DNA of 11,334 nt from Saccoglossus kowalevskii (taxonomy: Eukaryota > Hemichordata > Enteropneusta > Harrimaniidae): contig NW_003133349.1 of NCBI RefSeq assembly GCF_000003605.2, forward strand, positions 222,480-233,813, in the 5' to 3' direction. A program made the position numbers and the translations under genes. Under the pieces are notes generated by a model. It was not told the origin of the DNA. It did not search any database and worked only from the letters and a program-made list of their open reading frames with translations. This document shows positions 1 through 9,005 of the stretch, piece by piece. Numbering within the stretch: position 1 is the first letter of the stretch; the number at the start of each line of letters is the position of its first letter.

Positions 1-207
1 ATTTACATGATATAATTTGTAGTAAAAAAATAAAGCTGTGTAATTATCCAGATGAAAATGAGTGACTTTTATTAAAAAAGACCTATTCATTGTACAATGT
101 GTAGGTTTGTTTTTATGTTTTGCTTATGATCTCCCTTAAAATTCCCGCCCTAATTAATATTCATGATTGAATGAATGAATAAATTAGGCCACCTCCATAT
201 AAAGACC

Positions 208-263
208 ACCTGTCTATAAAGGACAGTTTGGCTCAGTCCACTGACTGTCCTTTATAGACAGGT
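208..263. repeat. Perfect 20-bp-arm inverted repeat (hairpin), TATAAAGGACA type
   Basis: The left arm at 208–227 (acctgtctataaaggacagt) and the right arm at 244–263 are exact reverse complements over 20 bases, with a 16-base loop at 228–243. Just before and within the left arm there are two tandem ~17-bp units, ccacctccatataaaga (189–205) and ccacctgtctataaagga (206–223). The hairpin therefore seems to have been built from a small tandem repeat plus an inverted copy. A perfect, undecayed stem in otherwise diverged non-coding DNA suggests a recent origin, for example a palindromic non-autonomous element. No target-site duplication is evident. Confidence 0.85.
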
Positions 264-391
264 TTGACTGTATAACAAAGGGCAAGGTCACCAGAGTTCA
301 ACTATGTTTTTTATTCAAGTGTAGAAAAGACCCCTGGGCGTGTGCCCAAACATGACCTCAATTTCATTATTGTATTGCAAAATTGGGGGGT

Positions 392-445
392 GGGTGTTTG
401 CCCTGGCATGGGCTCTTACCCGGACATGGGCGCTTATCAGACAAC
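392..445 (+). repeat. 18-bp minisatellite, three diverged units
   Basis: Three units start at 392, 410 and 428, each with the core GGGNGNTTNCCC or a decayed form of it: gggtgtttgccc, gggctcttaccc and gggcgcttatca. A similar core, gggcgtgtgccc, stands alone at 336–347. The block is clearly more GC-rich than its surroundings. The end, with gcgcttatcag and then ctacggta, looks like the terminus of a dispersed element, but I cannot see a matching opposite terminus. Confidence 0.6.
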
Positions 446-509
446 TACGGTAAATGTAAATGCACATTGTAATGCTGTTAGTTAACTCCAGATTCACTGT
501 TTTGTAAGG

Positions 510-785
510 ATGGGCGATATTTTACATAAGGTGATCTGCTACCCACTCAAACGCCTTCAAGCAATAGATACACAAGATTAAATTCGAGTAGTATGTTTGC
601 AAATACTTAACAGTGATATTAAATGCAATTCAGGTTTCTATTGATGTTTTTGGTCATTTTTTTTTGGTTCATTAATTTGGCCCAAGACAGTGCACATAAA
701 TTTGTCGCACGTCCACTACTTTATAATCTAGCATAATGCATGTGATAGTTTGAGTGGGCATCTGATATCTGTGAATATCGCCCAT
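510..785. mobile_element. MITE-like element with ~40-bp terminal inverted repeats (ATGGGCGATATT ends)
   Basis: The left terminal repeat at 510–552 starts atgggcgatatt and ends cccactcaaac. The right one at 748–785 starts gtttgagtggg and ends aatatcgcccat. Their outer 12 bases and inner 11 bases are exact reverse complements, and the middle is diverged with small gaps. The whole is ~276 bp with no coding capacity, which fits a non-autonomous DNA transposon. I could not define a convincing target-site duplication, so the superfamily is not assigned. Confidence 0.72.
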
Positions 786-2958
786 TTACATTAATGTTGG
801 ATCAGTGCTATTCTAGTCTGCGTCATGTTGACAAGTCGCCACTTAATATCACAAATTAAATATAGAACAAATAGACTTTTCAGATTTTAATGGAAAGCAA
901 AAGACAAAGTTCACACAACATAGACAATATGAATTGCTTCTTGTTCATGGTTGTTTGGACTGTCCTTGAGCCAATGGCTGTTCATATGCATATGAATCCT
1001 GTCTTGTCATACAAATTTGTTGTGTGTTAAGTTATTTGTTGATGTTAGTGTTAACTGGAGTCAAAGGGTGATACTGGTAATACAAATTTCCCATATATCT
1101 TCCATGGGCAGTTAAGATAATAGTAAAGAGTGTATTTTTATTCAGGCACATGTTTAGCATTTTTTAATTTTCTTCTAAAAACAGGCTTACAGCATGTCAT
1201 ATTTTTACAATTTTTTTTTCTAAAAAGCTAAAACAAAATAAATTTTCAACTGAGTCTTGGGCTATTTTTATTTACACTCTGTATGGAATTCAAATTTGTT
1301 GTGTTACTGATCCATGTTATTTTGTTCTTTGGTTCAATTCAAAATAGCTGACAGGTGGCCATTTTGTGTTATTTTTTTTCATATCCTACATAATCCATCT
1401 CTGACATTCTTTGCCAAACTCAGTACAAAGACAAGATAGAATGTTATTAATATTAATTTGTGATTTTATTTGATTTGATTATATTCATATACATATTGAC
1501 TACATTTCTGCAGTAAAGTCCTGTTTTCAATTAATCTGGTTGTGAAGAGCACATGTGATGGGTTACTAATGCAAATTATTTTGTTTCACAAGATTACTGC
1601 TAAATGCTCAAGATTTAAAATTCTGAACAGAGTCTTTTATTGCGAATGCTTGACTACTTCAGGGTGTTGTAGAACCTATTCATGGAGCTTAAAACAGGAA
1701 ATTGTTTTTGATTCAATGCTATCATGATCACTGCCAAAATTGCTTTGGGTAAAACTATTTTTATTAGATTTGATTCTGATTATTTAGAGATAAAAGTATC
1801 TCATCTGTACATTTTGTAAGGTCAATTAAAGCATCACCGTGTGTTAGGAATTGTGCTTGATAAGGATGTGTATATTGAAACTGAAAGCCCAATTCACAAA
1901 GTGGAGCGAACACCATATTAGTCATCTCATTTTTACCTATGCCTCAATGGCCACTTTATCTATGCAAGTTTAAGTATGTCAAAAGTGCACCCCCCAATTT
2001 GTAATTGTGAAATTTCTATTAAAACGATAACATCTATAATTATAATTTTACCTGGCCCCATGGATTTAATTTAGCAAATTTCAGTCATAAGTAAAAATAG
2101 CAAAATATAAACCCTATGAAACCTTTATTGCATTTACAGAAATCTATCACAGATGGCACCATATTCTAAAGCGTATTTGTTGTCCCTCTATGATATGATT
2201 TCATTCATCTTTTGTTTCCTTATTTATTTTATTCCTTGATCTATATATTTACTTGGTAAATAATGTACCACTCCTACCCTTTGCTATTTCACTACAAAAA
2301 TAATCTGCTATTCTTGCCAATAAACAAGGAAGTATTACCATGCCTGTGTTCATATTTTTAACTTAGAAGCTTGTAGATTAATAATTATTCCTTTTGCACA
2401 AAATATATCTGTAAAAGTAATTAATCAGGTGACTTTTTGTGTTGCTTTCACACTTTAGTGAGAGAATGTGCTCAGACACTTTACATTTTGCATGAAGATA
2501 ACTTGAGTTATTCGTTAGCTGGATGCCTTGATCTTTATTATATTTTTGAATCCATGGTAACATTTAAAACATAACAGTTAACACATTATGTGTGATCTAG
2601 CATATATCGTAAAATGGCAGCTATTTAAGGCTAAAATGCATCCAAGTCACACATTTTCACCAGATACAATGTATGCATTTACATCAGCATTTATGTCAGG
2701 ATTTTTCAGCCGTGTTTCTAAATAACTGCAACTAACTTCAGTTTGCATTCTATCTGCAATATGAGTGTAACCACCAAAATAAATAATAATAATAAGACAT
2801 GAATGTCATGTACAGAATATTATGTATGCATACATATGCTATTTTTCACAAAAAAGACTATTACCAAGTACAGCATCGAACATTTGATGAACAGTAATTT
2901 CCTGTTGCCTGGCCTAATTTCAATTTCCTCAAAAGTCCAAAAGGCGTTGAAATGAACC

Positions 2959-3105
2959 CTAACAGACACAATTTAAGTTAATTTTCAATTCATACCCAAA
3001 AAATTTGTCAATTTTTGTTCCAATCTTCTGAAGGAAAGTATAGACTATAGACGGGACTGTTTTTGAATTTGTGTGAAAAGAGGAAACTGGTGGTGAAAAG
3101 GTTAA
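2959..3105 (+). repeat. Dispersed repeat, copy 1 (pairs with 6731–6877)
   Basis: This 147-bp segment aligns end to end with 6731–6877 in the same orientation. Both begin ctaacagaca and both end with aaactggtggtgaaaa followed by a GGTTA-type end. Over the last ~97 bp the two differ by scattered substitutions and single-base gaps only. The right end reads ggtggtgaaaagg followed by TTAA (3102–3105), which on the other strand is TTAA then CCTTTTCACCACC. That resembles the TTAA-flanked CCC(T/A)TT ends of piggyBac-type elements. No matching left terminus was found for this copy. Confidence 0.75.
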
Positions 3106-3235
3106 GGAAGTTCAATACAGTTTCATTTTTCTTATGTAATTATAGGGCACGCAATCCATGCTCATTCAAATACATGCTCCTACGAGAGAGTCAGCATAAT
3201 GCCAATTTGGAGATACCGACACTCTGTTTTGATGT

Positions 3236-3256
3236 GGGGGGTGGGGGTGGGGGCGG
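3236..3256 (+). repeat. G-rich run with G-quadruplex potential
   Basis: Three runs of six, five and five guanines separated by single thymines, then C and GG. It is the strongest strand-asymmetric G tract in the window. The fourth tract is only GG, so a classical three-tetrad quadruplex would need to split one of the longer runs. Confidence 0.7.
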
Positions 3257-4275
3257 TACGTTCCCACCAGACGTATTAAGTATAACTTAAAAAGGTAACC
3301 TGAGTTTAACTATGTTTGTGATATTGTTTTCCATGCCATTTATCTTCAGTCAAATGTGCAAGTATTCCATTACCTACTATATAATGACGTAGAGATTAGA
3401 TTTAACTGTCTGAGAATTCCTTCTTAATTGTATAAGTATGTCGATAAAACTGATTTTATATAGTGTCTTCACTCTGCAATAAAATCTGTTCAGTTTGACT
3501 ACACTGATAAAAGTGTTGCTTTCAGTCCCTGACCTTTTAGAAAGTAATTGACGATGACTTGTCAATATGTTAAACTCACATAAAATCTAAAAATATCTCA
3601 TTACAAGTCAAAGGTTTTATTTTAAATTCATGATTGTACATAAATTATGTGTAAAATCCAGTCTGTGGAGTATGAAAGGGAAATCAGAGCATTACACCAA
3701 CACTTGTTGTATAGCAAGCATGTAGTTAAGTGTATACGTAGAGCACACAGGATGTACATCCGTAATAATTAGCCTGACCTCTGACCTGTTACACACTGTG
3801 GTTCTCATGATACCTGTGGTGAGATTCTGTGTCGGACATTTCTGCATATTGCTTGGCGGCCACGCTGTACATGTATCTACAAATATGACTACTGTTAGTC
3901 TGATATGATTCACTGCTTTCATGAGGATCAAATATCAAGGATATTTATATGTGCATTTGACATTTCAAAGGTTTTCATGAGTCTGCTGCTGAACTGCTTC
4001 CGTCATTGTGTATTGTAGAGTCTAGTGACTTCGGGTGCTGGCATTACCACGCTTGATATGCCCTAGCTGTTCTCGCCTAAGACGTTGCAGTGAATCTATT
4101 GTAGATATCTGAATGACTAAAAACACCACAGGCATTATATCTGAAGCTACAAGATGCTTCAACCAGTTGATTGTCTTCTGATGTGCCATTGAGCAGGACA
4201 GCAGTAAATTATCATTGATCATCATCTAAATATTGGTAGCTATAGTAACCAATGTTTTCTCTATCTTTACCCCAG

Positions 4276-4359
4276 TCTCCCATCGTCCAGGCGATTTTCC
4301 ATGGAGACCCTGATGAAGTCAGAGCACTGATTTACAAGAAGGAGGACGTTAACACACAG
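4276..4359 (+). CDS. ANKRD28: ANKRD28-like PP6 ankyrin subunit, internal exon (window exon 1)
   Basis: This exon is 84 bp, phase 0 at both ends, and encodes 28 residues beginning SPIVQAIFHGDPDEVRALIY and ending KKEDVNTQ. It is bounded by a pyrimidine-rich acceptor (ctttaccccag, AG at 4274–4275) and a strong donor (gtaagc at 4360). The peptide matches, almost residue for residue, the N-terminal capping half-repeat of vertebrate ANKRD28 (motif VQAIF-GDPDEVRALI-KKEDVN). In that family a very short first coding exon of about nine codons precedes it, which agrees with there being no start codon here. Known role of the family: ANKRD28, ANKRD44 and ANKRD52 bind the PPP6C–PPP6R complex as third subunits of protein phosphatase 6, in the cytoplasm. 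The GDPDEVRALI string resembles ANKRD28 more than ANKRD44 or ANKRD52, but an invertebrate gene may be co-orthologous to all three. Recognition is from memory of the family, without a database search. Confidence 0.9.
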
Positions 4360-4665
4360 GTAAGCATCCCTACTCTTTGTCACCAAGATAGTGATGCTGC
4401 ATTCTTCACATTTTTATTGTCTGTTTGAAGGTCAGTTCAACCACTCACAGCTACATGTGGGAGTATCCCACCCAGCATCAAAATTTACATCATCTCTAAG
4501 GGGTTAACCACCAGAAATTCCAGGGGTTAGATTTGGAGGAAAATATTTTGCTCTGAAAAAATAGAAAACATTTGAAAAAAATAAAACTGATAAAATTGAA
4601 AGCTAATTAGCGTACAATATACTTAGATACAAATAATTTATTTGTTTACATTACCATACAGTACA

Positions 4666-4676
4666 CCCCCCCCCCC
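4666..4676 (+). repeat. Poly-C run, C11
   Basis: Eleven consecutive cytosines after gtaca. A simple mononucleotide tract in intron A whose length is prone to sequencing error. Confidence 0.8.
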
Positions 4677-5713
4677 ATTATCTAATAGCCAATCCCTTAG
4701 GAATGGATTCTCTATGAATAATCTGTTTATAAACGTGTTTATGTTATGTTATGTTGTGGTAATTATCAAAAATAATTTTTTGTTGAATCCTTTAAAAAAG
4801 CATTAATTTTCTTTGATATTTCATCATTTTGAATATTTCATCATATTTACGTTCATAGTTTTTCTAGTGAAACAATAAGTTGTATTGAAATTCTCAAATG
4901 GTTTTAATTCACTATCTGCAAAAATGAAATAAAAAACCTGTGAATAGTATTAGATATCTTTTAATGAGTGTATTGTGAAGACAATGTATTCTAAACAAAC
5001 TGAATTCATCTTGACAAATCAGCTTGTTTGTTGCTTGGAGCAATTGAAAGTTAACTAAGGACCAGTGTCCCATTGTTTGAAATGCCCCCCAAGCTTTTTG
5101 CTAAACAACAAACAATCAGCATGTCATTATGGATTCCATCAAGTGTAAATAATGTGGTCGGATTAATTTATGAAGTAGCTTAACATTTATCATAATTTTC
5201 ATATTTAGGATTCTATTGTCACAGAAATTAGCATCTAAAATGAGCTTTATTGTGCTGAACTTTAACCTTGTGGTGTGGTAAGGTATTTTAACACTTGAGT
5301 TGATATGATAGCTGTACTATGTGCAGTAGTTTGTCAACAAAATTCTGTTCATACATGTTTCAATGATTGATTGGTATTAAATTCTAATAAAAGTCCAAAT
5401 AGTGAAAACATGTAAAAGTAAAAATGATTTATTTTGTTTGATATATTATTTTTTATTTTAAAAGTATCAGACAGACACTATTAACTAATTGCAGCTGGTT
5501 AATTCACTTATTTAGCGGTAATTTTATTTAATAATGTTACCTAACTAGCTTAGCTTTGAGTGATTACTTGAGCTAATCAGTCTGAATGACCTTTGCTGAA
5601 AATAGCATCAAGTACCGCCAAAATTATTAAATGACATTCAATAATACCTACCAGCCTGTTATATTTAGATGAATAATTTGAATAATGTTCATATAGCATA
5701 CGTTTGTGTCATA

Positions 5714-5732
5714 ATATATATATATATATATA
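5714..5732. repeat. (TA)n dinucleotide microsatellite
   Basis: An alternating AT/TA tract of about nine to ten repeats in intron A, between cataa and catagg. An ordinary microsatellite. Confidence 0.85.
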
Positions 5733-6205
5733 CATAGGATTCTCCACTTCTCTGACGTTTTATATTTCACGTACGTAGATTCCTATTTTAACTTCTGAAT
5801 TATTCATTTTTTTTACTTGAGATTTGTAGAGGTGAATCACCTGAGTTTTGTTCTCAACACGTGATTGCATCTCTGACTGTTAAAAACTCAAGTACTTTGT
5901 AGTTTTGCATAATTACGTCATAATGCATTTAGATTGTCTTTTTGTTTGAAATGCCAAAAATTTCTGCAATTTTAGTTTGTAATTGTGTATTATATGGTAT
6001 TACATAAATTTGTCGATAGCCTGTCCAAGCTATGAAAACCCATTTTATTAAATTTGACATCTTTTTATCTGACCTGAGCTTTTGCACTTATGTATGCATA
6101 TAAGAAACGTGCTGCATGTACCCACAGCCTATTATGTGAATGTGTTCCCTAAATGTATTTGATGTTGATAAGCAGGGAAATCCAGCACCTATGCTAATAA
6201 TGGCA

Positions 6206-6417
6206 TACTGTAGAATACTTATTTTCGCTTAGAATTAATTTTAGCTATTTTCGCTGAAAAAATGATTCAGTGAAAATAAAATCCAGTGAATATATCATTA
6301 TTCCCATATTTTTACATTCAACTCATCAAAAATCAGTGAAAATAATTTTCATACAAAACACCCAAAAGGTCCATACAGCAAAAATTAATTCCAGCTAAAA
6401 TAAAGTATTTCACAGTA
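6206..6417. mobile_element. MITE-like element with ~42-bp terminal inverted repeats (TACTGT...ACAGTA)
   Basis: The left terminal repeat runs 6206–6246, starting tactgtagaatacttatttt and continuing cgcttagaattaattttagc. The right runs 6376–6417, and its reverse complement starts tactgtgaaatactttattt and continues tagctggaattaatttt. The arms agree at most positions. The whole is ~212 bp with no coding capacity. Both ends carry TA, so a TA target-site duplication with CTGT/ACAG ends is possible, as in Tc1/mariner-type MITEs. Inside is a second, smaller inverted repeat, tattttcgctgaa (6247–6257 region) with ttcagtgaaaata a few bases on, so the element is a nested palindrome. Confidence 0.78.
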
Positions 6418-6730
6418 AGTACTACATGCGTGTAGTTTATAATTCTGATATTAGATGTTAATGCTCATTTTTGGTTTTTTTTCCTAATATTTTATTCACA
6501 TGGTTCTTGGAGATTATAGATGTTGTCTGAGACCCATGATAGGTGGATCCCAAGTTCAAATCCACCACTCTTCTGAAAGAGCATGTGAAAGCCAATTGTC
6601 AAGATTCATGTGACAATAGGGATGAACCTTTGTTACCCTTTTCACCAATAGACTTTCTCACCAAAATTTTCCTGCTCTCTTTTCTCATTATATACTTAAT
6701 ATTTTTCGTAATTAAACCCAGATGTTGGAG

Positions 6731-6877
6731 CTAACAGACAAAATTTTAGTAAATTTTTAGTTTCAATCAAGATTTTCAGCAATTTTTGTCCCAATCTTCT
6801 GTAGGAAAATGCAGACTATAAACAGAACGTTTTGTGAATTTGTGATGGAAAGAAGAAACTGGTGGTGAAAATGGTTA
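6731..6877 (+). repeat. Dispersed repeat, copy 2 (pairs with 2959–3105)
   Basis: This is the second copy of the 147-bp repeat, lying in intron A. It ends ggtggtgaaaatggtta, where the TTAA of copy 1 has become TTAT. About 100 bp to its left, near 6633–6652, gttacccttttcaccaatag is an imperfect reverse complement of this right end. A full element may therefore run from about 6633 to 6877 with terminal inverted repeats of the CCCTTTTCACCA type. The piggyBac-like assignment is an inference from the TTAA-adjacent ends only. Confidence 0.72.
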
Positions 6878-7048
6878 TTAATGTGTGCAGATGCTTGTGG
6901 CTGGAGAGACAAAAGTGACATTCAATGGCTGGAATAAACATAAACAAAAATTGTGCAGTTTTATTTGATGAATTGCGAGAAATTTTAACTTAGGTGTTGA
7001 AAGTGTTAATGACATCGTTGGCATGCTGGGCATTATGTATCATCATCA

Positions 7049-7061
7049 CCCCCCCCCCCCC
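7049..7061 (+). repeat. Poly-C run, C13
   Basis: Thirteen cytosines after catcatca in intron A. It resembles the C11 run at 4666, but the flanks do not align, so the two are probably independent. Confidence 0.8.
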
Positions 7062-7331
7062 AAATGAGCAATATTTCAGATCAGAAACAAAATTTTATCA
7101 AAATTGTATTCTATCCAAAATAGCACTCACATTTTTTGAATCAGTCCAGTTTTGAGAAAACTACACTTGCAGTTGAACTCGCAAGGTGCAAATTTAATAC
7201 TCACTTATAAATTACATTGTATTGAGTATGTACAAGTATTGTGTAAATTGTTAGCTATGTATGATGAGTGCTGTTCAGGAAGCATATGCTTATTTCTAGG
7301 TTGAAATGCAATTATTTTATTTTATTTATAG

Positions 7332-7410
7332 GACATGGAAAGACGATCACCACTGCATGCAGCGGCATATTGTGGCGAGTCAGAAATTGTAGACGTTTTA
7401 ATTCAGAGCG
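7332..7410 (+). CDS. ANKRD28: ANKRD28-like PP6 ankyrin subunit, internal exon (window exon 2)
   Basis: This exon is 79 bp and enters in phase 0. It encodes 26 residues, DMERR then SPLHAAAYCGESEIVDVLIQS, and leaves one base (G) to be joined to the next exon, where it completes a glycine codon. The acceptor is tttatttatag (AG at 7330–7331) and the donor is a near-consensus gtaagt at 7411. The peptide is a textbook ankyrin repeat: the TPLH-type turn appears as SPLH, followed by helix 1 (AAAYCGE) and helix 2 (EIVDVLIQSG). It corresponds to the first full repeat of ANKRD28 (RTPLHAAAYLGDAEI in the vertebrate protein). The reading frame continues cleanly from 4276–4359 and into 9554–9624, with no stop or frameshift. 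At 79 bp the exon is too short to stand out as an open reading frame; splice sites and homology identify it. Confidence 0.93.
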
Positions 7411-8052
7411 GTAAGTTATCTTTTGTTTTTATTGCTCAGTGAAGTTGCACTTGTGTAATTGTATATTCTGGAGTAAGTGCATTTGCATTTACTGTGCTGC
7501 AAAAACGATCATGAATATGCAATCTTGCATGGCAGTAAAGGTGTTATGTTTCAACGATGCAAGTTTCCAGCACTTTATATTGACCTTTTTGCAATCTCGG
7601 GTCTTTTTCTTTTGAAAACAGCTAGCTACAGCAGCTAAAAACGATTTAGAAACACTGTTACATGGAGTGATTAGGCGAGCTATGCTATTAAGATGTCTAC
7701 AAAATTGCTTGAATAGCGTTGATGATAATTAGTTTAATAATTAATATGGGAGAATGATAGATGAGTGGTATGACAACTAACCTTCAAATGGCATGGCTTG
7801 CAATCAACATATAATGCCTATGTAGCTTCTTAATTTACTGAAAAAATTATTTTTTTTAGAACTTTCAGATTAATCAATTAAAACTAGCAAATGTTGCAGA
7901 CATTGTTTAGATATGTTCGTAATAGGAAGTAGGAATCTGCAAGCCTGGTATCCAATCTCATAAAAAAAATATAAAGCATATCATATGTTATTTCAGTTAG
8001 GAAAAAATTTGAAGTACTACAAGTGTTTGATATCAGGGGTTGAAATACTCTG

Positions 8053-8170
8053 GTGCACACTGCACTATGCACATAGATTATTAGCTAGTGCAAGTAAACT
8101 CAAAATATAATGTGCACACTGCACTATGCACATAGATTATTAGCTAGTGCAAGTAAACTCAAAATATAAT
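8053..8170 (+). repeat. 59-bp tandem duplication, two identical copies, inside the hAT-like element
   Basis: Copies at 8053–8111 and 8112–8170, each starting gtgcacactgcactatgcac and ending ctcaaaatataat, are identical as far as I can read. A third partial start, gtgcacgctgtgcatg, follows at 8171. A diverged relative of the unit's right half plus this third start lies at 8306–8358, matching 8143–8194. Identity between the two main copies points to a recent duplication or active array-length change. Confidence 0.9.
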
Positions 8171-8309
8171 GTGCACGCTGTGCATGTAGAAATTAACACA
8201 ACATTTCCTCATTATATTCACTAAGCCTAAATTAAGTTCAACCAATATTGTAAGACAACTAAAAAAAAAATTTGATTTAAACTTTAAAAGTGGTGCATTT
8301 CACAAGTTA

Positions 8310-8339
8310 GTGCAGGTAAATTTCAAATTCAACCTGCAC
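8310..8339. repeat. Small hairpin inside the hAT-like element
   Basis: gtgcaggt (8310–8317) and acctgcac (8332–8339) form a perfect 8-bp stem with a 14-base loop, just inside the right terminal repeat. Subterminal short palindromes of this sort are common in hAT ends, where they may serve as transposase binding sites. That role is inference here. Confidence 0.6.
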
Positions 8340-9005
8340 ACTGTGCATGCAGAGAATTTTTTTTATTTCAATCCCTGGATATATTGCTGAGTGAAAGGGT
8401 TCATCAAATAAAAGACAAAGCAAATAAAATGAGGTGGGTACAAAATTGATTTCCATGGACACGATGTCTTTGTCATTTCCCCAATACCAGTAGTATTAAT
8501 CGCTATTTTGGCGGAGTTTTTAAATTGATAATTGGTCAAAATACCTGACTTGGTTTGAGTTTCTTTTTCAGACAAAATGTCAGGACATTTTTTATCAAAA
8601 GTGTGTTATTGTGTCACCTAAAATTTTATTATTGTTTTCTTATTTTATTAATTTGACCAACATTTAAAAATATCATTATTGACTTGACACAGTGTTTTGA
8701 CCATGGCCTTCCATGGATACTACTTTGAACAACTAAATTAAAACAGTCATCAGGGTGTACCATGCCCTCTATCAGCCTCCCATTGCCATGCAAGCTTCTC
8801 TGTATAGTCCACAAAACACACTGAAGGTTGTGTAATAATTCATGAGGAAAACTACATTTTCACCAGCTAAAATAATTCAAAAATTGTGATTTTCAATAGA
8901 CATATACATGATTTTTGATTGAATTTTTTCCCATCAGACGTATTATTAGTACCTTTACATTTCTATGAAATGTTTTATTGAGCATTATTTTGTTGAACCG
9001 TGAAA

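Larger units (their letters stand above)
1..4275. other. Non-coding AT-rich sequence upstream of the first recognised exon (5' intron or flank)
   Basis: No coding exon is recognisable here on either strand. Short open frames of about 60–80 codons occur but show no familiar domain, no codon signature, and in part overlap repeats. In related genes a tiny first coding exon lies upstream of the exon at 4276. I looked for an ATG followed by about nine codons and a phase-0 donor and could not support any candidate, so this stretch is probably mostly first intron. It carries the hairpin at 208–263, the minisatellite at 392–445, the MITE-like element at 510–785, a dispersed repeat at 2959–3105 and a G-rich run at 3236–3256. 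I see nothing assignable in 786–2958 or 3257–4275. Confidence 0.6.
4360..7331 (+). other. ANKRD28: Intron A of the ANKRD28-like gene (2972 bp, phase 0)
   Basis: It is bounded by gtaagc at the 5' end and tttatag at the 3' end. The content is AT-rich, with a C11 run (4666–4676), a TA dinucleotide microsatellite (5714–5732), a MITE-like element with terminal inverted repeats (6206–6417), copy 2 of a dispersed repeat (6731–6877) and a C13 run (7049–7061). No other gene is visible inside it. The stretch 4677–5713 holds nothing I can name. Confidence 0.88.
8034..8377. mobile_element. hAT-like non-autonomous DNA transposon (344 bp)
   Basis: The left end at 8034 reads caggggttgaaata. The right end, read inward on the other strand from 8377, is cagggattgaaata, so the two agree at 13 of 14 bases. 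Further in, both arms carry a related CTCTG...TGCACA block. The immediate flanks are gatat on the left (8029–8033) and gatat on the right (8378–8382), a 5-bp direct repeat that looks like a target-site duplication. CAGGG termini are typical of the hAT superfamily. The usual hAT duplication is 8 bp, but hAT groups with 5-bp duplications are known. There is no transposase frame. The interior holds a 59-bp tandem duplication. Confidence 0.75.

Noticed and set aside
2821-2836. 16-bp perfect palindrome tatgtatgcatacata
   Set aside because: Alternating purine–pyrimidine AT-rich sequence gives such palindromes by chance; nothing else supports a function.
3063-3290. 75-codon plus-strand open frame with a glycine run
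   Set aside because: The start lies in the dispersed repeat 2959–3105 and the glycine run is the G tract at 3236; there is no domain or splice support.
3692-4225. Two minus-strand open frames of 79 and 67 codons just before the first exon
   Set aside because: No recognisable domain and no start context; their composition is what AT-rich intron sequence gives by chance.
4521-4534. caggggttagattt resembling the hAT-like left end at 8034
   Set aside because: No matching right terminus was found downstream and no flanking duplication; it may be a solo end or chance.
5505-5645. Apparent inverted repeat around tagcggtaa and taccgccaaa
   Set aside because: On writing out the reverse complement the flanking bases fall in the wrong order; only about six bases really pair.
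6538-6568. Possible tRNA-derived SINE: a B-box-like agttcaaatcc
   Set aside because: The surrounding stem (gtgga/tccac) encloses a loop too long for a T arm, no convincing A box lies at the right distance, and no tail or target-site duplication is visible.
6543-6734. 63-codon plus-strand open frame with a hydrophobic C-terminal stretch
   Set aside because: The hydrophobic part comes from TTT/CTC/ATT-rich intronic DNA and runs into the repeat copy at 6731; no family is recognised.
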